Shown piece after piece: positions 8,341-16,879 of a stretch of DNA of 64,000 nucleotides. The notes beneath the pieces were generated by a model. It had not been told where the DNA came from. It was given only the letters and a program-made list of their open reading frames with translations, and ran no database searches. The stretch comes from a virus. Each line of letters opens with the position of its first letter. Position 1 is the stretch's first letter. A program made the translations under genes and the position numbers. The stretch lies in IMG/VR virus record IMGVR_UViG_3300027736_000027, positions 46,951 to 110,950 of that record; one strand, 5' to 3'.

Positions 8341-9315
8341 TTAGGATTGATTTTTTTCTAATATACTTTTATCATCAAATGGTAAATAGGTTTCACGTAG
8401 ATTTGCAAAGTACATTCGATATTTAATTAGGGCAAGGTCTTTCATTTTACACTCAAGCTCGATATCAAACGTACGGTTATAGGTATTTATTTGTTCATAA
8501 ATATAGTCCGCATGAGACCGCGCAATTACTGATGCATCTTCGTAGGTTTTTTTGCAACTTGAATAATGAGTTAATTGAGTAGCATTACCCCAAGTGGTTG
8601 AGGCTAGAATTAAAGCCTCTTCTTCAGTAAGCCCGCTGGTATTAAATCGGTGATGGTGAAAGTCAAAGGTAATTGGTGTTGATATTTTTTTATAAATTAA
8701 ATTATATAGGTCAACTACTGAATATTGAGTTTCTTTATCATCATTTTCAACAACAAGCCGCTTTTTTGTATTGGCTGATAACTTTTCAAAGTTAATACAG
8801 AATCGCTCAGCTGCTGCCTCTTTATCACCATACGTGCCGCCAACATGGATATTAATTGGAAACTCATGAGTTAACGGCAAGCCCATCAGATCCATAATTT
8901 CACAGTGCTGATCCAGATCCTTTAGCGTTTTTCTAACAACTGACTCGTTTGGAGATGGTAATACATCAAATTGACCAGGGTGCATTGATATGCGTATACC
9001 ATTTGCGGTAACAAACTCGCCAATCTTTTGTAAATCCTTTAAAATTTCAGAAAAATTAGGAAGCTTTTGAATTTCATATTCTGACATCCATGGAAAAATA
9101 TCGCTTGATATTCGATATACATAGATTTCATGTGTTAGATTCCAGCTTAGAATTGCAAGAACATCTTTTATATTTTGGTGTGCTAATAAACTACAGTAGT
9201 CTTGACCTTTTGCCTGAAAGGTCCTCTTAATCATTCCACGATTTGCTGTAATTTTTCTACTGGCTAATGATAAATTAATACAACAATAGCCCAAACGTAC
9301 ATTATTATCTTTCAT
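8341..9315 (-). CDS. uvsE: UV-damage endonuclease UvsE (UVDE)
   Basis: 324 aa, normal length for the family. Conserved TIM-barrel motifs in order: RLGYCCINLSL at the N terminus, YRISSDIFPW, ISMHPGQFDVL, INIHVGGTYGDK, LVVENDD and FDFHHHRFN. The His, Glu and Asp residues that bind the metal cluster are present. It nicks DNA 5' of UV photoproducts and other lesions, starting an excision repair path that does not need UvrABC. The gene heads a two-gene unit with the Cys-rich protein. A TAGTATAAT box ends only 6 bp before the ATG, which suggests a leaderless mRNA. Confidence 0.95.
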   Translation of the reverse strand: MKDNNVRLGYCCINLSLASRKITANRGMIKRTFQAKGQDYCSLLAHQNIKDVLAILSWNLTHEIYVYRISSDIFPWMSEYEIQKLPNFSEILKDLQKIGEFVTANGIRISMHPGQFDVLPSPNESVVRKTLKDLDQHCEIMDLMGLPLTHEFPINIHVGGTYGDKEAAAERFCINFEKLSANTKKRLVVENDDKETQYSVVDLYNLIYKKISTPITFDFHHHRFNTSGLTEEEALILASTTWGNATQLTHYSSCKKTYEDASVIARSHADYIYEQINTYNRTFDIELECKMKDLALIKYRMYFANLRETYLPFDDKSILEKNQS

Positions 9316-9321
9316 AATATT

Positions 9322-9330
9322 ATTATACTA
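9322..9330 (-). promoter_or_regulatory. TAGTATAAT promoter-like box, uvsE
   Basis: Minus-strand TAGTATAAT, then six bases, then ATG. Contains a perfect TATAAT -10 hexamer. Transcription would start at or within 1-2 nt of the A of the ATG. Confidence 0.6.
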
Positions 9331-9339
9331 CAAAATATA

Positions 9340-9972
9340 TTAAATTTGACCAGTTGATTGGTAATCGGTAGTTGCAGTTCTGATAACTCTAACCACATCT
9401 AGTGCATCTTGCAGAGCCTCATGGGCTACTTTACGTGTTAATTTACATCGATCCATACAGGTCTGTAAATTAGGTAAACTTTTATCAACCTGCCAATCCA
9501 TTAATAAGATTGCTGGATCTATAATTCGCTGCCGGATTTGAATTTTATTTGACCAACCTGATAATTTTTCTAAAAATAATTTATCAAAAGTGGCAAAGTT
9601 TTTGCCAGCAACGGTTATACTAATTTGACTGGCGGTTTCATTGACTGGGCCTAACCCATTTGAGTTTAGCCACATTGAAAAAGACTGGACAACCAGTGAT
9701 TCAGGTAAAATATTATACTCACTTCTAATTGCAAGACGATCCTCTTTATTTGAAGTTTGTAATTTTGCTAGAATTGATAAAATAGGTTGATTCATATCTA
9801 GAGCAAATGCCTGCCCAGTATATTTAGCGTGCTCAACAATACACTTAAATTTAGGCAGTTGATCAAACGGTACCACATTTAAGGTATCTTCAATAACTGC
9901 ACCAATTTGAAGAATTTGACAATATTCTGGATCTAATCCAGTGGTCTCAATATCAATACTAACAAACCGCAT
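9340..9972 (-). CDS. DEDDh 3'-5' exonuclease (DnaQ/oligoribonuclease-like)
   Basis: 210 aa. ExoI motif SIDIETTGLDP (Asp7, Glu9), a middle motif AGKNFATFDKLFL with the ExoII Asp, and HEALQDALDVV with the ExoIII His-x4-Asp are all present, so a catalytically active DEDDh exonuclease is expected. It may proofread, trim RNA primers or recycle short oligonucleotides. It sits at the end of the unit ligase, guanylate kinase, SSB-like protein, exonuclease, with 9 bp between it and the SSB-like gene. Confidence 0.88.
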   Translation of the reverse strand: MRFVSIDIETTGLDPEYCQILQIGAVIEDTLNVVPFDQLPKFKCIVEHAKYTGQAFALDMNQPILSILAKLQTSNKEDRLAIRSEYNILPESLVVQSFSMWLNSNGLGPVNETASQISITVAGKNFATFDKLFLEKLSGWSNKIQIRQRIIDPAILLMDWQVDKSLPNLQTCMDRCKLTRKVAHEALQDALDVVRVIRTATTDYQSTGQI

Positions 9973-9981
9973 GGTTATATT

Positions 9982-10383
9982 CTAAAAAGGTAAATCATCA
10001 TCAGTTAACTCATCAAGTAGAGTTGTTGATTTAGTGATAGGTGCTGATGTATGAATATCATCAAAGTCGGTATCATCAGAAGAGTTTCCAATTTCTGCTC
10101 TTTTTTGACCACTAATTCTCCAAGCTTCAAGAGTTGTGAAATATTTTACTTGACCCGTTTTATCAGTCCAGTCGCGGCCCTTTGGGTTAAATGATACAGT
10201 AACAGTATCTCCGATACCAAATGACTCCAGCATATCGCATTTTTCTTGTACTAATTGAAATAGTATTTTTTGTGGGTACTTATCCCCTGTCTCAACGACA
10301 AATTCGCGTTTACGAAATCCTTTGTTAAATGTTTGGGCTGGAAATGCCTCAATGATTACCCCTGTTAATTCAAAATTGCTCAT
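9982..10383 (-). CDS. DUF3127-like OB-fold, single-stranded DNA-binding-like protein
   Basis: 133 aa. The first 95 residues have the pattern of DUF3127 (ELTGVIIEAFPAQTFNKGF, then KREFVVE, YPQKILFQL and DTVTVSF, ending in an aromatic-rich AWRI strand), an OB-fold family best known in Bacteroidetes. The C terminus is an acidic tail ending DELTDDDLPF, which closely matches the protein-recruiting tip of bacterial SSB (DDDIPF). I infer that it is the phage's SSB or an SSB partner. It is 1 bp from the guanylate kinase gene. Confidence 0.8.
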   Translation of the reverse strand: MSNFELTGVIIEAFPAQTFNKGFRKREFVVETGDKYPQKILFQLVQEKCDMLESFGIGDTVTVSFNPKGRDWTDKTGQVKYFTTLEAWRISGQKRAEIGNSSDDTDFDDIHTSAPITKSTTLLDELTDDDLPF

Positions 10384-10384
10384 G

Positions 10385-10867
10385 TTAAAAGTTTTGATTT
10401 GTTATTTTTATATTATAGTTTTTAAAGTTTTTAAAATCTTCGCGATCAGCCTCGAGTCTACGCTCAACTGAATCGCCTGGCATTTTTCTCTCCAGTAATC
10501 TCTGTTTTCTTACCTCTTCATCAATGTCTAAATAAATTACAGTTGATGTTTTTCTATCATCTTCGGATAATTGATTTAGACCAGACGGTGTCATAATAAA
10601 AATATCATCATTATAAAACTGCTTTTTAGTTGTTCCATAAATCCATCCATTAAATGCAACCCATTCATAAAATTCGCATTTATCAATCATGTCCTGCGCA
10701 TCAGGCTGTTTAATAAAAAAATAATCTTGACCGCCTATTTCATCTGGTCTTGGAGGTCTAGTTGTATAGCTCACAGCATATTTAAAACCTTGAGCCTCAA
10801 ATGTTTTACGAATATAGTCTTTGCCACTTGCAGCCTTACCTACTAATATTATTCGTTTGTGTTTCAT
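10385..10867 (-). CDS. gmk: Guanylate kinase
   Basis: 160 aa, slightly short for the family. Walker A GKAASGKD at 10-17; SYTTRPPRPDEIGGQDYFF is the guanylate kinase GMP-binding signature; a lid-like RKQRLLERK segment lies near 135. Converts GMP/dGMP to the diphosphate with ATP. Phage copies supply dGTP for replication. It is 4 bp from the ligase stop. Confidence 0.9.
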   Translation of the reverse strand: MKHKRIILVGKAASGKDYIRKTFEAQGFKYAVSYTTRPPRPDEIGGQDYFFIKQPDAQDMIDKCEFYEWVAFNGWIYGTTKKQFYNDDIFIMTPSGLNQLSEDDRKTSTVIYLDIDEEVRKQRLLERKMPGDSVERRLEADREDFKNFKNYNIKITNQNF

Positions 10868-10871
10868 ATTG

Positions 10872-12167
10872 TTAAAATTCTCTAGCCTTTCCGTATATAC
10901 CTTTGAATACTGGAAATCTTAATGAATGTGCACCGTGTTGGTCGGTTGTTTGTTCAAAAAATTGTACCGTTATTATTTTACCTAAAATTTCATTTGGGTT
11001 TTGGTGATAGTATCTGCGCTGTTCAAGATTAAAACCTGAACCTACTCTTACCGTATTACCCTTATGCTCTACCATTACGGCCTTTAGCATAACCTCTTCA
11101 ACCTCTTTACCTGCATCAATTATACGATTGACATCTGAATCTAGTCCAGTTACTGTATACTCAGCATCGTGCATCTTTTTAACTTTTAACAGATTTTTTG
11201 AGCGACGGCCTTCATAACCAACATCATGTCTAATCATTATACCTTCATAGCCCATTGCTGATGCATCAGCTACTAATACTTCAAAATGATCACGACTCTC
11301 TACTTTAAACTGATACAGTGGCTCGGCAAATTCAAGTTCTACCTCTTCAAATAGTGTACTTATTATTACAAGCCTGGCGGTTAATGATATTTCGCCGGAA
11401 CCTTTTTCAAATTCATCAAGCGTTAATAGGTCAAATATATGATATTTTGGCGACTTAATTACGTGATCTTTTTTACCAATTTCTTTTATTACACCCTGAA
11501 AATCTTCAAGACCAGACTCTTGCATTAGGCAAACTTCTCCGTCCAGCACAGTTGACCTTAAGCCTAATTTTTTAAGATCAGTAGCTAGATTAGCCAAGGT
11601 TAAAAACTCTTTACCTTGTCTGGAAAAAAACTTTATTTCTCCAACCTTATCAATAACGGCAATACACCGGACTCCATCAAGCTTACGACTTGCCCACCAG
11701 GTTTGAGTCTCAAAGTCTATCTTTTTTTCAGCAGATTCAAATTTTTCAGCCAAGGCTACATTAAAAGTTGGAACTGTTCCAGGTAAAACTGAATTAATTA
11801 GGGTGGCCGTTGCTCGGGTTTTTATATTACGATCAACAATATCATAGATGACATCTGAGAACTCCGGATATGTTGCAATAAAACCATTAACACACTGAAT
11901 TGCAGTGTGGCCAGTCACATGCTTATCGTTTAGATCATCAAGTAACTGAAATAAGTCATTATAGTTATATACTAAAGTTAGATCTGATCGCTTTTTAAGA
12001 TTAGCAGAGGTTACATGGTACTGTTTAAATGGAGAATATGTATATTCAAATATTTTTCTTAAGAACGGAGAATCATATTTTAATAGAATCTGCTTCTTTA
12101 TAAGGACTGAAGAGTTAGATTTCATCTCTTCAATAAAGTTTTGTAACTGTATAAAATCATTTTGCAT
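10872..12167 (-). CDS. lig: ATP-dependent DNA ligase
   Basis: 431 aa. Motif I SRKLDGVR with the adenylated Lys162; motif III region LRSTVLDGEVCL; motif IV EGIMIRHD; motif V LLKVKKMHDAEYTV; then an OB domain with VRVGSGF. The first 150 residues form an alpha-helical DNA-binding domain. This is the T4 gp30-like architecture. It is first in a four-gene replication/repair unit and is preceded by a TAGTATAAT box 6 bp from the ATG. Confidence 0.93.
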   Translation of the reverse strand: MQNDFIQLQNFIEEMKSNSSVLIKKQILLKYDSPFLRKIFEYTYSPFKQYHVTSANLKKRSDLTLVYNYNDLFQLLDDLNDKHVTGHTAIQCVNGFIATYPEFSDVIYDIVDRNIKTRATATLINSVLPGTVPTFNVALAEKFESAEKKIDFETQTWWASRKLDGVRCIAVIDKVGEIKFFSRQGKEFLTLANLATDLKKLGLRSTVLDGEVCLMQESGLEDFQGVIKEIGKKDHVIKSPKYHIFDLLTLDEFEKGSGEISLTARLVIISTLFEEVELEFAEPLYQFKVESRDHFEVLVADASAMGYEGIMIRHDVGYEGRRSKNLLKVKKMHDAEYTVTGLDSDVNRIIDAGKEVEEVMLKAVMVEHKGNTVRVGSGFNLEQRRYYHQNPNEILGKIITVQFFEQTTDQHGAHSLRFPVFKGIYGKAREF

Positions 12168-12173
12168 AAAACT

Positions 12174-12182
12174 ATTATACTA
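12174..12182 (-). promoter_or_regulatory. TAGTATAAT promoter-like box, ligase
   Basis: Minus-strand TAGTATAAT, six bases (AGTTTT), then the ligase ATG. Same arrangement as uvsE. Confidence 0.6.
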
Positions 12183-12191
12183 AATAAAACA

Positions 12192-12219
12192 AAAAAAGCC
12201 GAATTTCTTCAGCTTTTTT
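12192..12219 (-). terminator. Rho-independent terminator
   Basis: Twelve-base arms AAAAAAGCCGAA and TTCAGCTTTTTT, one C-A mismatch, loop TTTC. On the minus strand the hairpin ends in a T-run 21 bp after the stop of the gene at 12240; it separates that unit from ligase. Confidence 0.75.
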
Positions 12220-12239
12220 AAAAATTTATTTAAGTAAAA

Positions 12240-13742
12240 CTATTTTTTGTAAAAATCATTAAACGTTTTTAGTCGAGTAAAGTTAATAGATTCAGTAACT
12301 GCAGTGAATCCGCCGGTACCGCCTTGATCAGCTTGAGATGCTTCCTTTTGCATGCCTTGAGAAATCTTGTCAACTTGTCCAGCGAGAGGTCCTGATCCTG
12401 TAATACCTGCCCAATAACCGTTACATAGAGAAAGCATGTCTCCACTAATTTCAGAAGAAACACAATACTCGTAAAAGTCTCCGTCTTCTCCAAAATTCTT
12501 AGCCCATGATTGCATAACCGCCTGTGCTGTTTTTGGACTAAGTGTAGTAATCATGAATGTGATTTGTAATTCATTACTACCGTCTGTATAACCTTTTGCT
12601 AATTCTTTGATTTGCGTACAAAATGCAAATGCTGCATCTTCTGCTGTAAAGTTTTGAACTTCTTGTTGTTCTGGATCCTCTGAGGCGGCAGCCGCTAGTC
12701 CTTGGCCAGCCGCGAGGCCTGCACCTGCACCTGCACCGATTTTTGCACCGACTTTTGCAAAATAACCTGCCTTAGTTATTGCTGAGAAACCTGATTTTGC
12801 TAGGTCAGCGTCCTTTGCACCCTTTGCGAGCGTTGCAACGTTTGCCGCTCCGTTAATTCCAACCCCAGTTACTTTATTTGTTCCTTTTGCTGCAGTTAAG
12901 CCGCTTCTAAACCCTCTGAGACCGCCTTTTAATTTATTAATTGATCCAGCTGCTCTAACCATTTTGGCTCCACTAATAAGTCCTCTAGCAGCGGCACCAA
13001 CTCCAAATGTACAGAGTCCAATTGCAACGTCTACAACCAATGATTGTAAAAAATCTACACCTATTGCTGCTGAAATTTCTCCATCGGTAATGGTATCACC
13101 ATAAACTGCCCGAGCTAAAACTTCAGGAGTTCCAGAGAAGTCTGCTTCAACTGCGTCCATTAGAGACTCATTGTATGCGCTCTGATATGCAGTACCTAAT
13201 GCTTTAAATATTTCAGGTATATCCGCGTTTTTGTCATAACCAATACGATAAATTGCTCCAGCTAGTGCACCAAGTTTATCTTCATCTGTTCCAAAATTTA
13301 ATCCAAAAATTGAACTTCCTTCAACTCCTTTTCTAAATTGAGTTGCTAAGAAATTCATATCTAGTCCTTCAATTACCCGTGCCGTTGAATCAAAATCAAT
13401 ATAAACTCCAGATTTTCCATCTGCTGTTTTACCACCAGCTACATAGATTGAAATTGCGTATTCTTTATCTCCGATTTTTATAGTAAGTCTATTTGGGCCA
13501 GGCGAACGTGCTTCTACTAGATTTGCTGCCTCAGTATTAATTTTTAAAAATTCTGGATCTTGAACTGCCTTACCTGCGTTATCAATAATTAATTTCTTAA
13601 CTGCCTTAACTTCAGGAGAATCCGATTCTTGAATTGAAATAGTGTTTGTACTTACGTCACCAGCCGCTTCATTTAGCGAATAGTAGCCTAAAGATTTGTT
13701 CTCGTGTAGTAGTGCGTAATTTAATAGGTTAATCTGTTTCAT
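12240..13742 (-). CDS. Unknown protein with CTS-like leader and Gly/Ala-rich membrane-like core
   Basis: 500 aa. The N terminus MKQINLLNYALLHE, then LNE at 23-25 followed by AAGD, offers two LxE cleavage sites of the T4 gp21 type. Residues 60-210 look globular. Residues about 225-350 are rich in G and A with short hydrophobic runs (VVDVAIGLCTFGVGAAARGL, then IGAGAGAGLAAGQG), like membrane-inserting segments of toxins or ejected virion proteins. The C-terminal third is globular and ends in a second FTRLKTFNDFY motif. No family recognised. I infer a head-packaged, membrane-active protein. Confidence 0.75.
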   Translation of the reverse strand: MKQINLLNYALLHENKSLGYYSLNEAAGDVSTNTISIQESDSPEVKAVKKLIIDNAGKAVQDPEFLKINTEAANLVEARSPGPNRLTIKIGDKEYAISIYVAGGKTADGKSGVYIDFDSTARVIEGLDMNFLATQFRKGVEGSSIFGLNFGTDEDKLGALAGAIYRIGYDKNADIPEIFKALGTAYQSAYNESLMDAVEADFSGTPEVLARAVYGDTITDGEISAAIGVDFLQSLVVDVAIGLCTFGVGAAARGLISGAKMVRAAGSINKLKGGLRGFRSGLTAAKGTNKVTGVGINGAANVATLAKGAKDADLAKSGFSAITKAGYFAKVGAKIGAGAGAGLAAGQGLAAAASEDPEQQEVQNFTAEDAAFAFCTQIKELAKGYTDGSNELQITFMITTLSPKTAQAVMQSWAKNFGEDGDFYEYCVSSEISGDMLSLCNGYWAGITGSGPLAGQVDKISQGMQKEASQADQGGTGGFTAVTESINFTRLKTFNDFYKK

Positions 13743-13774
13743 TAGTTATGTAAGATTTTTTTAATTTTTTTTGA

Positions 13775-14851
13775 CTAGACTGGTTTATTAATATAGATAA
13801 AACCGTTTGTACCGGCTGTACCGGCTGTGCCTGCCGTACCTGCAGTACCGGCAGTACCGGCGGTACCTGCTGTACCAGAGGTACCAGATTTGGTTAACTC
13901 AGAGGCATCCCATATTTCTGGTAATCTATTATTACCTGCTGGCTTGCTAGTTGGCACTAGTAATTTAACTAGTGTACAGTATTTAGCAAGTTTTTCTAGA
14001 TCAGCGGCTTCAATTGAATTATGTGGAGTATTTAACTTATCATCAAGTAGAGCACCATATGCCAGTGCAGTTTTTGGTCCGTATGTTCCGTCTGCTGAAC
14101 CAAGTATAGCTGAAAGTTTTAGATCAGGCAGGGCTTTACTAAATTCAGGAGCTAATAATATTAACTGAGCAAATTTTACTTCTCTACCCTTTAATCCAGA
14201 CTTAGCAAGTGTACCGATATTAGGAACACCTTTACTTAACAGCTTATCTTTTAAAAATGCAAGTACATCAGCATCGGCTGCTGGTAATACAATAGGATCC
14301 TTTTTATTTTGATCATCCTTCTTTTCCTCTTCTTTTATTTTTTCCTTATGCTCTTCCGTTTTAGGATTAACCTTTTGACCGTCTACAACCAGCTTATCCA
14401 TATCAGTATCTAACCAGACATTTATACCACCAGGTTTCAGATACGGCGGTACATTAGGGACCTTTGCCATATCAAAACGATCAGCCATTCTAAACGATAG
14501 TACTGCTCTTAATATCGCATTGTCATTATTAAATATTTGAGGTATAACTCCTCTTTGTTTGAGTGTATCTACTGTAATAAACACAAAGGTACCGGTTGCT
14601 GCCTTTTTAAATTTTTCATCACTTGCTAAATATGTTTCAAGATGTGTTTTAACTAGTGCTAGTGCTTGGTCTTTCGTTGCCTCATTTGGTGGATTAATTT
14701 TTGCAACTACTGAAAAGTTAGCTGTCTCACCGGCGTTTTTATCTGGTGTATTAAGGTTGAGTTTTACAACTTCGTCTTGTTTTTCGTTAATCGGTGAAAA
14801 ACTTGCTGAATTTGATTCAGTTAGGAATTGACTAAATGATTTAAATATCAT
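13775..14851 (-). CDS. Unknown protein with CTS-like leader, PG-binding-like segment and GTA repeat tail
   Basis: 358 aa. MIFKSFSQFLTE (LTE/S) and then SPINE (INE) give two predicted prohead-protease sites at 12 and 23; this is the clearest match to T4 MKTYQEFIAE. Residues about 35-150 are an alpha/beta domain. A Lys/Glu-rich linker lies near 170-190. Residues 240-275 (ILGSADGTYGPKTALAYGAL) look like a PG_binding_1-type repeat. The C terminus has about eight Gly-Thr-Ala triplets followed by NGFIYINKPV. Late motif 53 bp upstream. No family recognised. Confidence 0.75.
   Translation of the reverse strand: MIFKSFSQFLTESNSASFSPINEKQDEVVKLNLNTPDKNAGETANFSVVAKINPPNEATKDQALALVKTHLETYLASDEKFKKAATGTFVFITVDTLKQRGVIPQIFNNDNAILRAVLSFRMADRFDMAKVPNVPPYLKPGGINVWLDTDMDKLVVDGQKVNPKTEEHKEKIKEEEKKDDQNKKDPIVLPAADADVLAFLKDKLLSKGVPNIGTLAKSGLKGREVKFAQLILLAPEFSKALPDLKLSAILGSADGTYGPKTALAYGALLDDKLNTPHNSIEAADLEKLAKYCTLVKLLVPTSKPAGNNRLPEIWDASELTKSGTSGTAGTAGTAGTAGTAGTAGTAGTNGFIYINKPV
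13809..13884 (-). repeat. 9-bp tandem repeat encoding Gly-Thr-Ala
   Basis: About eight imperfect 9-bp units (GTACCGGCT-like on the plus strand) encode (GTA)n near the C terminus of the protein at 13775. Synonymous sites vary between units. Confidence 0.85.
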
Positions 14852-14903
14852 AAATTTATTTACTTTTTTTATAATTAACTAAATAATATATTAGTTATAC
14901 ATA

Positions 14904-14912
14904 GTTATTTAT
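14904..14912 (-). promoter_or_regulatory. Late promoter-like motif ATAAATAAC
   Basis: Minus-strand ATATAAATAAC, 52 bp upstream of the ATG at 14851, in the divergent gap 14852-14942. Confidence 0.5.
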
Positions 14913-14928
14913 ATAGCATACATTAAGG

Positions 14929-14937
14929 ATAAATAAC
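14929..14937 (+). promoter_or_regulatory. Late promoter-like motif ATAAATAAC next to a start codon
   Basis: Plus-strand GGATAAATAAC ends 5 bp before the ATG at 14943. If this is a -10 element the transcript would be leaderless or start inside the gene; alternatively the A/T-rich motif helps translation. Confidence 0.4.
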
Positions 14938-14942
14938 TCTAT

Positions 14943-16070
14943 ATGAAATATCTTTTTGAATTTGCAGAATATTTAGAGTCAACTGCACCGGATCAATCAT
15001 TTGGAATACTTGGTGATGCTGGCACAGACTCTCAATTTGGTGAACAAACTGGTTATTTTAAAGAGTTAATTCAGTATGCAGCTGACTCAGGCGTTGATGC
15101 CTTTGTATTTACTGACTTTACCTCAACCGACTGTACGGCCTGGACCCTAGCTAATGATAACTGGACCTCATCCGTTAGAGGATTACCTGCGGTATTTTAC
15201 GATAGAAGCTTTAAAAATAAAACAGATAAAGGTAAAACTTCAAATACCCGATTTTTATTAAATTGTGGGTGTACTCCATTAAACAGTCCAGATTTTAGAA
15301 AAGTATCACTTGATAAATATTTAACCCATGAAACCTTAATAAATGAAGACCTTGGAAAATTAAAGATTCCATATACTCAAAAATACAGTAAATCAAGTCT
15401 TATTAAGTTTATGAGTAATTATCCTGAAGCTATTATTAAACCTAGATTTGGCTCAGGCGGTAAAGGTATAATTAAGGTATCTAAAAACAAGTCAGGCTAT
15501 TTAATTAACTATTTAGATAAGTCAACCTCTGCGACTGACTTAAATTTAGCAAATCGCATTGATGAAGTTCGTAAAAGCATGAGGTCCAATGGCCGAATTT
15601 ATATTATTCAGGAGTGTATTGCGCTACCTCAATATAATGGTGGAGTATTTGATGTTAGGGTAATGTATCAAAGGGATAAGGCTAAAAAACCAGTAAGAAC
15701 CGGCATGGCAGTTAGACTTGCTGCTCCCAGTAAAATTACAGCAAATTTACATCAAGGCGGCAGTAAAGAAACCCTAAGTAATATTTTAAAATCAATATTT
15801 AATCAAGACATAGACGGTCCCATTGCCCAGTCAATTAGAGATGCATCACAGGTAATATTTGATATTTTAGATAAAAAGTGTGGACCGATTGGAGAAATTG
15901 GATTGGATTTTTTAATTGATCAAAGCGGCGAAATCCACCTACTAGAGGTAAATTCAATTCCAGGAAGGAATTTATTTAAAATATTACCGGATATTAGAAA
16001 AACTGCAATTCAAAGGCCAGTTGACTATGCCAAACGGTTGTTAAAGGATCTTACCAAAAAAAGCCGCTAA
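14943..16070 (+). CDS. ATP-grasp ligase, YheC/YheD-like
   Basis: 375 aa. Residues 155-165 IIKPRFGSGGKG are the ATP-grasp nucleotide loop; IIQECIAL, DVRVMYQ and ITANLHQGGS follow; GEIGLDFLIDQSGEIHLLEVN carries the metal-binding Asp/Glu/Asn set, then SIPGR. This order is typical of YheC/D-type ATP-grasp enzymes, which join a carboxylate to an amine; substrate unknown. The first 140 residues contain a different alpha/beta domain (FGILGDAGTDSQFG). The start MKYLFEFAEYLEST is CTS-like with LFE at 4-6 but is less clear than others. A terminator follows at once. Confidence 0.85.
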   Translation: MKYLFEFAEYLESTAPDQSFGILGDAGTDSQFGEQTGYFKELIQYAADSGVDAFVFTDFTSTDCTAWTLANDNWTSSVRGLPAVFYDRSFKNKTDKGKTSNTRFLLNCGCTPLNSPDFRKVSLDKYLTHETLINEDLGKLKIPYTQKYSKSSLIKFMSNYPEAIIKPRFGSGGKGIIKVSKNKSGYLINYLDKSTSATDLNLANRIDEVRKSMRSNGRIYIIQECIALPQYNGGVFDVRVMYQRDKAKKPVRTGMAVRLAAPSKITANLHQGGSKETLSNILKSIFNQDIDGPIAQSIRDASQVIFDILDKKCGPIGEIGLDFLIDQSGEIHLLEVNSIPGRNLFKILPDIRKTAIQRPVDYAKRLLKDLTKKSR

Positions 16071-16081
16071 TGCGGCTTTTT
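16058..16081. terminator. Bidirectional rho-independent terminator
   Basis: AAAAGCCGC, loop TAAT, GCGGCTTTT with A and T tracts outside. It overlaps the last codons of the ATP-grasp gene and also lies 20 bp past the minus-strand gene at 16101. Confidence 0.85.
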
Positions 16082-16100
16082 AATTTAAAATAAAACGATG

Positions 16101-16304
16101 TTACATTAGTTTAATTGTATTATAGAGTTTAAGTCTATTTTTAGCATTTCCATTTGAATATTTATCCCAAATAACAGAGGACTCAGTATCCATAAAGGAA
16201 TAGGCATCAGCCGCAGTCATGTATTTTTCAAATAATTCATGGCTAGATGAAGCTGCTGCTAATTTAATTAAGTCAATATCTAATAATCGCCTATGATATC
16301 CCAT
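16101..16304 (-). CDS. Hypothetical protein
   Basis: 67 aa, mostly helical, rich in Ala, Ser and Tyr (LIKLAAASSSHELFEKYM). Its ATG overlaps the stop of the upstream gene at 16304 by one base, so it is translationally coupled and last in the unit starting at 20427. No family recognised. Confidence 0.6.
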   Translation of the reverse strand: MGYHRRLLDIDLIKLAAASSSHELFEKYMTAADAYSFMDTESSVIWDKYSNGNAKNRLKLYNTIKLM

Positions 16305-16828
16305 TAATTAGAGGCTGGGGTGGTTTCAGTTTCTCGTAATTTTGCAATTTCAGAATCTAATGATTTCATTTCCATAATTACAGTATTTAAAGCAATTGCA
16401 ATTCTAAATACACGCTGTGCAGTATCTAAGCCAGAGCCTTCATATCTATTTAAAATTAAGGCACAGGCTTCAATTGCAGATGCTGATAAATTTGCAGTAG
16501 GATTATCAATTCCACTATTAGTAGCTGCCTCTAGTGTTCCAATTGCAGACGAAAAGCCTAAATAGCAAGTCATTAACATAAAAGCCTCATTTGGACCAAT
16601 AAATGGAAATTTGTTATTACAGCCATTTTTAATCCATTTTAAATCAGTTAAGTCTAAATTAATAGCCCAATATCCAGTACGCTTATTAATTAATTTGTCA
16701 AGTTCTGACATTTCTTTAGCCTCAGGCTCAGTGGTAGTTTCAGTAGATGGTTCAGAGCCTGCAACTATTTCAGTATCAGGTGAATCCATTACTAGTGAAT
16801 CAGTAATTAAGTCGGTTGTTTTTTTCAT
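16304..16828 (-). CDS. Hypothetical protein
   Basis: 174 aa. Residues 1-45 are acidic, Thr/Ser/Glu-rich and likely disordered. Residues 50-160 are helical (FMLMTCYLGFSSAIGTLEAA, ASAIEACALILNRYEG), and the end is a short coiled coil (MKSLDSEIAKLRETE). The body could be a small helical virion or regulatory protein. No family recognised. 51 bp from the Nudix gene. Confidence 0.65.
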   Translation of the reverse strand: MKKTTDLITDSLVMDSPDTEIVAGSEPSTETTTEPEAKEMSELDKLINKRTGYWAINLDLTDLKWIKNGCNNKFPFIGPNEAFMLMTCYLGFSSAIGTLEAATNSGIDNPTANLSASAIEACALILNRYEGSGLDTAQRVFRIAIALNTVIMEMKSLDSEIAKLRETETTPASN

Positions 16829-16879
16829 AAATTATTTGGTTTGTATTTAGATTATCTTACTAAAAAAAATAGGCAAGTT

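Noticed and set aside
13809-14168. Plus-strand frame of VPA repeats over the GTA repeat
   Set aside because: Shadow of the minus-strand (Gly-Thr-Ala) segment.
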